In this document: piece after piece, positions 48,694 through 62,101 of the stretch
How the letters are laid out: every line of letters begins with the position of its first letter
How positions within the stretch are numbered: position 1 is the first letter of the stretch
Assembly (NCBI RefSeq): GCF_964340395.1
Contig: NC_135563.1
Location: forward strand, 14,393,151-14,457,150
Direction: 5' to 3'
From: Glandiceps talaboti
Taxonomy: Eukaryota > Hemichordata > Enteropneusta > Spengelidae
Length of the DNA: 64,000 nucleotides
Program-made: the position numbers and the translations under genes
The notes under the pieces: generated by a model
Database searches by the model: none
What the model was told of the DNA's origin: nothing
The model's input: only the letters and a program-made list of their open reading frames with translations

Positions 48694-49551
48694 GGGAATT
48701 ACACTCAAGTCACCTCTTTGATGTGGGTAGACATGAACAGGGCAAAGTATTCTTGTTTTGTTGTTTTACATCGAAGCTTTGGCTAGTAGTTACTTTTCTC
48801 TCTCTATCAACATTCACGATCAATTAAAGGAATATTTATGTTGCTGTTACAACAATACAGTTTTTCGTAGTACAAAACATCGCACCACCACATTTTACCA
48901 AATACAGCTATTCTACTGAGTTCAATAGTGGGTAATCATAAAGACCACACAATTTGTTGGATCATTATCACCCATATCATTGATATATACTTGATAGCAA
49001 AAATAAACTTTTTTTTTTCATATGTGCTATTGATTTTAAGTATAACAATCATTAGACTGGGAACCAACACACTGGACTTTAAAAAGCAAACAAATACAAC
49101 ATGATAACAATATTGCTCATTTCTACTGCTTTCGTTCACTTTCACTCATTAGTAAAAAATACAGCAGTGTCAGCACAAAACATAAAAAAAATCATAAATG
49201 GCATCACAACCTCCTTAATTTTAGTCATTACAACAAACTGCTTACAGTGGCTGGAAACTCTCCCTTTGATCAAAGCAGCAGTTGGTTACACAACTGTATT
49301 TCATGTATGTTGCAAAGTGAGTGCATGACATCAATCAAGGAAACACCGTGTACACAGTTGGCTACAACCGTATATATTGCTAAGTGAGTGCAAGACACAC
49401 ACTTCAAAGCAACACTGTGAAAACAGTTCGCTATGACTGTATGTTCCACAGAGACTGCAAGACTTAGAGTGATATCAAACAAGTTAGATTAATGGCCTCA
49501 TATTTGTTCTGAATCTGCTGTGAATTGACAAACTTGTGATTGTGCTGTGTT

Positions 49552-49557
49552 TTTATT
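49552..49557 (-). promoter_or_regulatory. Candidate MGAT2 poly(A) signal
   Basis: The first AATAAA I find on the minus strand after the MGAT2 stop, implying a 3' UTR of about 730 bp. Confidence 0.4.
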
Positions 49558-50287
49558 TTAGACGGAAAGTGAAAACATCAAGGGCATTAAATTATATTAC
49601 ATCTTAATTTCAAGCTTGAAAATCTTGTCAGTTCCCAATACAGAAATTTACATTTTAATAAGATGTACAAGTGTGCTTGAATCACTTTTAGTGAACAAAT
49701 CTATCAACTGAAAGTATTAAAAGTCATACATGGTTGTCAAAAAACTGTTGCATACTTAATGACTGAAAGAAACAAGAATAAAAGGAGAACTTGTTGCCTG
49801 AGGAACACGTGATAATTTAGAAAAAACTTACGACTAGAATGAAATGTTACCATGGCAACCTTTTTGACAAAGAAATCAGAGAATGGAAAGTCAGTCTTGT
49901 AGGGAAACAAAAACTCTGGATGCAACTTTCTCCAAGGAAAATTCTTTGTGAAGCAAACATTATGTTTAGAAAGGTTTAACTTCTTTCAAAAGTTGACCTC
50001 ACAGAAATACAACTCATATTTGAATTCAAAGAATAAGTGAAATGACTAAATCCTCTTTCTCCCAACTAGTAGTTCCTTGTGTACAAACAAATACCTCCCT
50101 GGGAGAAAGAGAATCTAATGAAACAAAAACAGTGACACTGCAACAATTATTATGATTGCTTGATAATTTGATGAGGGTCATTCTTCTGGGCAGGTTTCTG
50201 TGTGACTGCAAATTATGTATTAGCCAATACACTGTATGTACTCCCATACAACAGCAGTGAGACTGTATAAATGTAAATGAAGTTATT

Positions 50288-50516
50288 TCAGTTGACCTCC
50301 GGGTTCACCTTCTTGCCATAAGTCATGCAGAGCGCATGATCTCGTATGTCACCCCACCCACCATTGGGTTTGGATGGTTTGGCAGTTAAAGTCCTTGTCT
50401 TCTGACCAAGACGCCATTCTTGGGGGAACAAATACTTGTGATTTTGTTGAAGTAGACTTTGTATGTGTTTTACTTTCTCTTCCACATTGCACTGTTTACC
50501 GTTATGATGAATACCA
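50288..50516 (-). CDS. MGAT2: MGAT2 terminal coding exon
   Basis: 229 bp. Acceptor CTGTCATTACAG. Codes GIHHNGKQC through KPNGGWGDIRDHALCMTYGK, then TGA. Confidence 0.95.
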
Positions 50517-53500
50517 CTGTAATGACAGAGAAATTGAAAAATGAGTATTCATGAGTTTTATTAATATTAGTATGGCAAGCTGGCTATCGGCTAACTAACA
50601 CAGATACAAACTAAAACTGTTATTGTTCCATGTGTTAGATTACTTATAAGTGGATGATAGTGGTGCCTCATGTTGGTATAATCACACTGTAACCATAGAC
50701 AGTGGAGATTTTCCACTCTCTTTCCTGTAATCAAGATAGAATACACAGGTTGGGTTGAATATATACCCACCCACACATTCAAAGAAAACTTGCTATCAGA
50801 AACACCACTTGTAATCAAGATAGTGTAAACACTGAATGAGGTTGAATGTGTAGCCACTTGAGGAACACCACCCTACTGTGAGTGTAATTACATCAATGCC
50901 TGTTGGTACCTGATATCAACATGTAGCAACAATAATATTAGTTTGTGTGTGCGTGTACGTTTCCTCAAAAGTTGCCCTTCCATTTTTGTTTATGGGTGTA
51001 TCTCTTGAAAGACATAATACCTGATTGTAAATGTATACTGTAACCACTTTCTAAAACCACTATGATAATGAATATCCTGGAAACCAAACTGCTTGAACCC
51101 AGGAGATTACTACAACTGTCTTAGCAAGTAAAGCTATATATTCTAGATGGTTAGTTCAGGACCATAGCTCTGTCAGATAACTGCTTTTCATACCCAGATT
51201 TTAATCCTAATCAGACACTGATCGACCATGAAATAAACATCATTAGTTTTTGTGTTCTATTCTTCCATTATTTTCATCAGAAATTGCTTTCATTAACAGA
51301 AACACTTTTATTCCCCCCCCCCACCAGGGAGGGGGGAGTGGCTTCAAAAATAAATCTTGATAAGTTGCAATAAAAGAGCCTCTACTGAATTACAATTACT
51401 ACTTGTATACATATTTGTTCTTAGATTTAGAGGAATCCACCTAAGCTAATCCCCCCCCCCCCCCGTACTTATCACAAAGTTAACCCCCTAAAAAGTTTGT
51501 AAATGTGTAAACAAACTATAAACAGTGACAAAAGATTTCCCTCCCCCTGCTACTATGGTACACAAACCAAGGCAGACACTTTGATCAGCCTGTTCCCTAT
51601 ACAACATCTTTGACAATTTCTGCTTTTGCTTTTGCTTGCTACAAAGCAAAACACCTTGTGGTTATCACACACAGGTCAGTATGGTACCTGATTACATAGC
51701 TTAGGATTAAATTAGAATATGAACCCCCTAGTCTCCTCACAATTGACTACATATCAGCTCCCTAGGTTCCTCATATTTGACTACATGTCAGTAGAAATGT
51801 CGCCTTTGGGGTATGGGCCTACTTTGTTGGCGGGATCATGGCAGTTTCCTCGACCATAATAACAAACCGTTGGCAAAAGAGGTAAAATAAACATGTCAGG
51901 ATATCTGGCTTGCCAATTTTTTAATTCCAGTGACATCAAAGTGTCATGATCATTCAACATTTGTCAAATCTTGACATACATTGGTACATACCCAATGGTA
52001 AAGTCTCATGCTATGACTGGCCACTATCCAAATTTACCCCCCCCCCCCCCCCCAAAAAAAAAAAAAAAAGATTAACTTGGTTTTTTTTTTTATATGGTAA
52101 ATATTTCAAACTGGACTCATAGGATGAAATGTCTCAAATGTACACAACTGTAATTCATCTGTATTTTGGTGGTGTTTTGGAGCCTCAAGGCATTTTTCGG
52201 ATGAAAGGACAGCATGCTGCTAAAAAGGTTATGGGAATGAAAGCTCTGAAAATAGCTGTTGGTGTTGTCACAACTCCAACAGTCTGCCTACTACAACACA
52301 AAGCACTTTCTAATTCAAACCTCGGGTAGGAATTATTATACTCTTTTGTTAGCTTTAGAGAAGGATATATCTTAACATGTGATGAAAACCCTCTGTCTGA
52401 GGCCAGTAAACTTTCTTTACATTGTACAATCCCGAGCTTGTCACGTGCGTGAGGGTATTTTGACATTCATTTGAGGTAGGAGCCAATAGGACCCTGGGTA
52501 AGATACCTACGTGAGATAGGAGACAGGAGGAACCGGGGTGGGATCCCTATGTGTTTGATACAAAGGTGTCCTATGTGAGGCAAGGGAGGAGCCATATGGA
52601 TCAAGGATAGACCTAAACAAGTACAATGACCAGATCATATGTTGACAAACTTACCATTCTCCTATATGGAATACCCTTGGTGATTTCACAACTAAGGCCA
52701 TCAAGGAGCTAGACATACAATTCTTACTGATATGCTGTAATGTCCAGTCCCAGTTATAATCATCAAAGGTACAAAACTCCTGTCAAATAAACAGAATTTT
52801 TTGTGCGTCAACGTATTTATACACTGGATGTTTCCATCTTGTTTGTACTGGTGTGAATCAGGAATACATTCTTGTTATGGAATATTCGCAACAAATGTGT
52901 ATTTGGTGGGATTATTATTTTTATAACATTTGTTCCTATTTATTACCATTTTAGCTGAAGCGTGTTTAATCATCTAGTGATCAAGTCCTATCAGCAACTC
53001 ATAAAAATCACCAGTTGCTGACAAATGATGAAATGCTAAATGTTTTATTATACTGTCTACACATGGACATCAAGTTAGTGTACATGTATACAATGCAATC
53101 AATGAATAGTAGACAAGTAATTCAGCTAGTAAGGATTCAACTGTTTCCAGACATGCCTGTCAAATTTGAACCGATGAAGAATAGCTCAAATCAACAACTT
53201 CCTAGTCTTCAAATAATACTACATGAAGGTAATACAGGAACTTAACAAGGGAAACATCACTCCAGGAAATAAAAACACTGCTTCTGGAGAGTCATAAATT
53301 GTGCACAATTGCCAAGAAACATCAAATTGAATCTTGTTTCACATGTATTATCCTAGTAGTGGTCAAGTGATGCATCATGGGAGTCAGTATGCATATTAGA
53401 TGAACAATATATATTTATGACTCCTAAGTGCTTATTACCTTCACATGCATAATCATGTATAGTTACTGTTCATCTTATAGATCTTTTAGATTAAGAAGCC

Positions 53501-56500
53501 ACCAATGTTTGTACAAATACTACTGTACATCTGACAAAATCTTCTATTTACTTACAGACATGAGAGTCATTGGTAGAGTAAAAATTCTACATAACATAAA
53601 TATTCTGGTTCTATATTTGTGATACTTAGAAGATCATAAACAAAAATATAAAATTTTGATCTGACTTTGAATTCCTTTGTTTTTGCACAGATTAATATTA
53701 CCTCCATTACTTGGCTGCCATATTGAAGCAACACTTCAAACTAGTGTTGACAGCCAGATTTGATATATGTACTAAATAGAGGAGCAACCGTACACCAAGT
53801 TCAAAAGGTCAAGTACTTGCACAGACAGTAAAAAAAATAAACTAACCCTAGCACAGCCTTGCAGCTTGTTGAAAGTAGCTCTGTCTAAGGCCATACCCAT
53901 GTTATGTTTACTTGAATGCCATATAACAGCGTCAACCTACAAAAAAACGTCAAAAAGTATGATATAGGAGGAAGATGGCACAAGTGAAACCACAACATAA
54001 GACAGCTGAACGCTTTAAATATAGACTAGGCTTGTGTTTCTCTATCATTAGTAAGTTACTGAGTGTCAGGTTTCTCAGGTCAACAGGGCAGTGAATGTTT
54101 TGAAGATCAAGCTACACACTATCAATGTGTATTCTTCCTTCTCAGAACACCCTGGTTAGGATTTCAGCAACCATTTTTCAGATAACAAGAAAGTCTATTA
54201 TGATCTGTTTTGGTTTGATATTTTTAAACAGATTTTTCTTGGTGATGGAACACTATAGAAAGATACCGACACTGGATTTAGTTGTTGTGATATCATTGAG
54301 TGACTGGAGGGTGAATGAGAGCTGTTTAGTTGAGGATAGCCAGGTCTATGTACAATGTCACTATTTCATTGTGTTATAAAGTAAAATCTTCAAAGAAATA
54401 TTCCAATCACAACATACTAGTATAAATAAACATTATCACAATCAGGGCATGGTATAAAATAGTGCAAAATTTAGTTTTATTCACCTCATCCCATACCACA
54501 AAATTCAAAGGAATCTACCCTACCCCCCCCCCCCCCATTCTATTTGTAGTGTTGTAACCCTTCCCAACCATGAAAGTTAAAGTAAAATTCAACTGTTAAC
54601 ACCCCCCCCCCCCCCTCCACATTATTTTAAATGTAATTTTATAACCGGTCCTATAAATCTTACTTTGTTACAGAAAGTGTAGTTTCCTCATCTGAACTCC
54701 CTCCCCATCATCACACAACTCAAAGTTATCACCACCACGATAGCAAGGGCAGACAATTTCATCTTACCTTATTACTTCTATCTGAGTAATGTATGGCCTT
54801 GTCATATGTTCCTAGTGTTAAAATATCACACTCTGGACAAGTACTGCAATGGTAGAAATAGACACAAAGGGTCAGTTTATAACATGTACATTTCACTAAT
54901 GTTAAAATATCACATTCTGGACAAGTACTGCAATGGTAGAAATAGACACAAAGGGTCAGTTTATAACATGTACATTTCACTAATGTTAAAATATCACATT
55001 CTGGACAAGTACTGCAATGGTAGAAATAGACACAAAGGGTCAGTTTATAACATGTACATTTCACTAATGTTAAAATATCACATTCTGGACAAGTACTGCA
55101 ATGGTAGAAATAGACACAAAGGGTCAGTTTATAACATGTACATTTCACTAATGTTAAAATATCACACTCTGGACAAGTACTGCAATGGTAGAAATAGACA
55201 TGAAGGGTCAGTTTATAACATGTACATTTCACTAATGTTAAAATATCACACTCTGGACAAGTACTGCAATGGTAGAAATAGACATGAAGGGTCAGTTTAT
55301 AACATGTACATTTCACTAATGTTAAAATATCACACTCTGGACAAGTACTGCAATGGTAGAAATAGACATGAAGGGTCAGTTTATAACATGTACATTTCAC
55401 TAATGTTAAAATATCACACTCTGGACAAGTACTGCAATGGTAGAAATAGACATGAAGGGTCAGTTTATAAGATGTACATTTCACTAATGTTAAAATATCA
55501 CATTCTGGACAAGTACTGCAATGGTAGAAATAGACACAAAGGGTCAGTTTATAACATGTACATTTCACTAATGTTAAAATATCACATTCTGGACAAGTAC
55601 TGCAATGGTAGAAATAGACATGAAGGGTCAGTTTATAACATGTACATTTCACTAATGTTAAAATATCACATTCTGGACAAGTACTGCAATGGTAGAAATA
55701 GACACAAAGGGTCAGTTTATAACATGTACATTTCACTAATGTTAAAATATCACATTCTGGACAAGTACTGCAATGGTAGAAATAGACACAAAGGGTCAGT
55801 TTATAACATGTACATTTCACTAATGTTAAAATATCACATTCTGGACAAGTACTGCAATGGTAGAAATAGACACAAAGGGTCAGTTTATAACATGTACATT
55901 TCAATATTCTGTTGTAAGTACTGCAATAGTAGAAACAGACCTGAAAGGTCAGTTAAAACTGAACAAGTACATTTCACTAATTACATTTCTACAAACTATA
56001 CATTACAACTCTAAATTCAAAGCTGTGGAAGGATCCATTTTGAATGACACACAACAAAATTCTCCAAATCCTATCAAAAGTGGAAGGATGTGCTACAGAC
56101 AGATTGAAATCTGCAGGCTTGAATAAAAACATGTATTTTATCGTTTTGGAACCATGATTACGTACGGTACAAGCAGAATAGATTGTTTTGTTCTCTTTGT
56201 GTGTTGTGTAACTAATTTTTAACTTCCAGAGAGATCCAGAGAGACCTCTGAATATACATTGTATATCTCTGGACACAGCATGGGTTAGCTCTCTTGCAAA
56301 GTCTTTTTGAATACATAAAATAGTACAACCCCCCCCCCCCCCCCCCCATCAGAACATCAACATCAGTACACACAGCCTGGTTTCATAAAACTAATGGATG
56401 ATAGTGGATTAGATAATTGTTGAGTAGATACTGAGAAAACACATTTTCATTAGTGATTCTTGTACTAACAAAATAGACGTCTTTAATCAAAGTGGAGTTG

Positions 56501-59500
56501 ACATGTTTTTTACTCACTGGTGAAAATACTTACATAAAACCTTGATTAAACTAATGTTAATGTTGATGCATGCTTTCGACAGCATCATCTTGTGGTGTTG
56601 TTAGTACAGTTGTTAGCATAACACTGTAACAGGGGTTTACTAGGCTTTTTAGTATACTTTATGTAAAATTATACGTTATCACAATATTCAGACAGTATGC
56701 CTATACACCAGCTTGAGTTCTGACAATAGTAAGTGATACTCCAGAAAGTACAACACAACTGGAATGCGACCAAAATAAACAATAAAATCTATGTTTTTAG
56801 TCCCTCATGGATATTACCCCTCCTGTTTTGATACAAGCTCACTTTGTATTGCTTTGGTGTGTGCAATGGTTTTCATTTCTCTAAAGGAGTCACCCCCCCC
56901 CCCCCCCAACATACAAGCTGTTCCTTCAAATACTAAACCATACTATCTCTGACTCTGTCTAGTGTGTAGATTACAGATAGTTTTGAAGTATTTTCTGGAC
57001 TTCTTTGAAGCACATTCGATCAAACTTTTCCAACCACACACCAGCTGTGTTATTTCTGTGAAAATAACTTTTGTCTAAAAGTTGGTGAGATATATTATAT
57101 TCTAAAACACGCAGTGACCGGAATATCAATAACTGTTATGTACTGAGCACATATCCACCTATTGTAAACCCTGCTGCCTTTCCTACTTCAAAACATGTAA
57201 CCATCCGATGAAATTTTTCCATGTGTAATTTGCAACGTGGATACCATATTCCTAATGTATGTTTGTGGAGTGGCAATACAATAGGAAATCATTAAAAAGC
57301 TTCCCCTACTTTAGTATCTCATAAAATACATTTCTATACAGTATTACAAATATTACACATTTTCAGTTAGGAGAAAAATATGAAGAATTGGCAGGCCCAT
57401 ACTGTTTTCAACACGATCTCTATTGTAATGCAGGAAAACATATGTGAAATAGAATTAAAAACTCATGTTTCAAACAATACATATGGTTTGGATAATAGTT
57501 TGCCATAGAGAAAATTGTATAGCTTATTTCTTTACAACCTATAATGTATTTGCAGGAGATTGATTGAAACGTATGAATCAAATTGAATCAAATTGCGTGA
57601 CATTACTATTAGCCAGAATGAGGAATACAATTACAACACCATCAGACAATCACACATAACTTACAGACCATAAAATTCCAATAAAATCACTACAGGCTAG
57701 GAATAAAATTGGTGAATTTAGTTGACTCATACTGTTTTCAGGACAATCAAAAAATTCATGACGAAGCAAAAGACACGTAATTATGGAGTTGTCTTTTTAT
57801 TTATTTCAAAAAATGAAGGAAGTGTGGTTAGCTATTGAAATACTAGCTGAAGGGTTAATTTATAACCACCTTCATGGAGTTTACATTTGAAATGAAGGAA
57901 GTTCCTTCCTCACACAGTATGATGAATACAGAATAGGCCACTGTAACGTACACAATGAAACATTCACAATTAAGTTACCGACCATTACATGCACATAAAT
58001 CCATCCAGGTAATGGAAACTAAATTCTGAATAACTGCACTACTTTACATTTCAAATCTCAAATATCCAACACAAGATATAATATATACATTTTTGTACCT
58101 GTTATTTTTGCATGTTACTTATTTACTGGGTGTTTCCCGTGCGAGCCTAAATGAGGAGATTGTTTGTGACTGATGATGACAATTTTTTTAAAAACCTCGA
58201 CCTCTGAAGCATGATGACTACACTGATGGTATTTCAAATCCAAATGTGAAATGCTTGACAGAGTTCAAAACTATCCAATCATCTCGACTGTTTTGTAAGA
58301 AGTTGGGAAAATTAACAGGTCTTTGTAGAAGACACATCCCCAATCAAATACTTTACTTCTATGGGACTGAATGGTGACATGATTTAAAAGAAATTACATA
58401 CAGCGGCAACAAATCAATACTAAAAAGTGTCTGTGATTTGTAGAAAATGGCTGGATTTTGATAATTGACCTTGAAGGTCGAAGTCAGGATCAGCAGTCTC
58501 AAATAATATAGGGATAGACACTTGAACGGAGTCTCCATGTATTAAAGTTTTTGAGTTATGCAGTAAATCATTATTGCTCACTACAAATATGGCTACCATT
58601 CAGTTAAAATTTACATGAGCACCAAAAGTAATGCAGACACGTATTATATATTTCTCTTCTTCTTTCTTCTTACCTTTAGACATGATTTTGAAAGAAAATG
58701 GCCACACATAAATGCTACAGACTCAGCAATAACCAAAAAATAGTTGACTTTGATAATTAACCCAGAAGGTCATGGTTGAGGTCAAAGGTCACTTTCTTAT
58801 AAGAAAGCTTGCATGTGATTATATGGGGTTAGACACTTGAATGGACTCTCTCTTTCTCAATGTGTTGAAGTTTTTGTGTTATACAGTAATATATTGATTT
58901 GATAATAGGGGGTTAGACACTTGAATGTCGTACCCCCAGTAGTATGTATTACAGTTTTTGAATTATGCCGTAAATAGTGATTTTTAACCTACAAGTTAAT
59001 ATTAGTATTGATTTGTTGCCGCTGTATGCATGACTGCCATTTGGTCATATTTGCATATGTCACAAAACAAAGTGACGTGCACATGTCCCGTATAACCTGT
59101 CACCTTTATGACAGGTTTGAAAGAGATTGGATATTCCATGTCTGAGAAACGATGCATTAAGGACAGACGCACATACGGATGTACGGAGCCCATCGCAATA
59201 GTCTCCTTTGTGACATATATATGATAGAATACTATTGAACAAGTAAATACAATGTATGGTTTACCTGATCAAACCAAATACTTGTACAAATGCAAAGAAT
59301 CTCCCTTGTTGTGTTTTTTTTTACCTTGGAGGTTTTACATGTAAATAAGCTATATATCGTTAAAGACATTCAATCAAGATAAATTCGATTTGATAAAATC
59401 TTCCAATATGGCCTTTTTCAGTTGACAACTGCTTCCCTCGACATGTCACCTTTGCAGAATTAATTTATCCCAAGTGAGTTTCTCTGTGTTCTAATGATTA

Positions 59501-62042
59501 CACTAACAGAACAAATTGTACCCTGCAAAATCTGTGTACAAGTAATTTCCCCTTGGTAATCATTTCTTTCTCATCAATATCCATTTTGTACATTTACGTC
59601 TAGTTTGTTTTCACAGATGTCTCGTTCTGAGATAATTGGCTGTACTAAAACATGTCATAAGACACAATTGCTACAAATTACTATTTAGCATGTCTTCTTA
59701 ATTATTGGAATCCCATTTAAAAAGGCTCCTATAATTGATACCGTTGCTATAGTGACTGTTCTGTTATGTGCATATATAACCCATACTATCTGTCTTTCTA
59801 TCTTACCGTATATTCATACTGTATTGTAGATTTCAATTTGTAAATAAGGAATTGAAATTTGAGAACTTTACCTGCCAAATTTATATAAGTTGTAAAATAT
59901 ATTATACATCATATATTAAACATGTATTGAATACTTTATATCTAAAATCAATTTCTGTACAAGCTACCTCTAACAACGAGACTGAGTTGGGTGAAGTGTC
60001 CACTTCTGTTTTCTGCAATTTTTTTAGCACAATATCCCAAGCAGTAAGGGTGGATTTGCATGAAACTGTCCAGAAAGGTTGAAAAAAAGTCAAATCGGGT
60101 AAATGTTTGTGTAGATCTAATTCAAGATCTGGATTTCAGTGAAGATTTCATGAAGCCATACTAGCATCAGGGAGCTCTAACTTGACCTTTGTGCATAACA
60201 CCCCCCACCCCCCACCCCCCCCCCCGCCCCGCCCCACCCTTAAGACATCTTTCGTTGCACTGATTAAATACTATAATACTATTTTGATGGATATAATTCA
60301 CGTAAATGGATTGGTGCAGGTTTATTTTACATTTACAACTATCTTGTATCATTTGACTACAGAAAATATGAGACAGCTCAACAACTATTTGGTTTTAATG
60401 AATGAACAGCCTGGTTTCATCTTGCATTTGATAATATACTGATCAACTCCCTGTCATCTTATTAATATCTTATAACATGTCACAGACAGTGAATAACTGA
60501 ATCAATAAATTGAATTTTTCCTTCTACGCGCATCCTACAATATACAAGTAATGTAGCACAGAAATACAGTTTGAGATGATTATATCGTAAATTTTGCGCA
60601 CTAGATTACTCTGTAGAAAGGTTTACATGTATTGTGTCTTTCTACCCCAGTACATAATGTTAACAGATTTAATTTCATATAATGTGTAAGAAATGAGAGC
60701 GTTCTCTTTAGACGTGGCTGCTAGGATACAAATGCTAACATCTCTTTAAAGCGCCTTTCATAGCATAAAGGCCACACACAAAAAAAATTTAGTTTCCCAC
60801 ATCACACTTGACACAATGTTCAGTTCAACGGTTGTAAAGTCTAGCTACAATCAATCTACCAACACAGTAATATTTTTGTGAGCACATCTCATAAAAGTTC
60901 AACGGATATTATTCATCTTTCTATTTTTGTATCCATTTTACGATATTTTATACATTCGTTTACAAGGCCAATTTAAAATGGTGAATCTGAATGTTTCTTC
61001 TATTTTTTATAGATGAACAGAAACCATCAAAAAATCTCCATCTTTTACCACAATATGATAATATTATATGAACTACTACTCCTTACCCCAGCCGTCCTCC
61101 ACAGTGCATACATATAACAGTACTGAAATCAATTTTTTTTTAACTTAAGGCTTTCTTTTTGTTGTGACTAAGAAGTGGCATGTGTTTACCAAGTACATGT
61201 ACATTCCTAGCAGATGCTAAATGGTGGCCACTAATTACTTATTTTGAAATAATAGGTGTTTCTGGTTGTCTGTGTTACTCTTGTGGTTTGTTGGTAATTT
61301 GTTTTGTCATGTATTCCTTTTTCCTTCGTATAAAAGAAACAAAGAAAGTGGGCATGTCAAATTAGCACACAGCGATGCACTCTACATAATGAAAATCCAC
61401 AGATGAGTATATACATGTACATGTTGGGCTATTCGTAGGCTTATTTGCATGTCTCTATATACAGAAACACAGGCATAAATGCGTTGTCACAGATCCACAG
61501 CTTTTTGTAATGGGTCTCCTTTCGTTTTAAATAGCGATAAACAGAATATCATTATCAGTTAATACTATGATACAATTGGCCCAGATAAAAGAGTTAACAT
61601 TATATACTATCACCAACAAGATTGGCACTGGTACTATGATTAATATCAATTATAGCTTTTTTATGTAAATTTTATTCAGTACAAATGGAAGTAAAATCAC
61701 CTATAAAACAGACATAGTCTACTGTCTACTTATTATGTACATGTAATTTGATATTATCCAATTACTTAGATCATGTTACAAATTTTAATTTCAGTAACGA
61801 GGGGTTCCAATAGTAATTCAGATAGATTGCCATGAATACTGAAATTAAATATGTTCACAAAATTTGGACATAAAATTCTCTCACTGTTCAGCCAAGAACA
61901 TGTACAGTCAACGAGAAATAAACTATTTTCCTAGGATATGTTTAATACTAATAGTGAAAATTTTCTATCAAAACATGTGTATTACACACTGTTGTGTCAG
62001 TGCAGTAAGGTCATATCTGCTATGCAATTGTAATATGTATAG

Positions 62043-62101
<59 letters not shown>

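Noticed and set aside
54816-55985. CRISPR-like regular array
   Set aside because: Units are contiguous with no unique spacers, in a eukaryotic intron, and each unit is explained as a copied splice acceptor.
54806-56014. Long plus-strand reading frame of repeated MLKYHILDKYCNGRN units
   Set aside because: It is the antisense of the MGAT2 splice-site array. The 84-bp period keeps any stop-free frame open, and there is no independent coding evidence.
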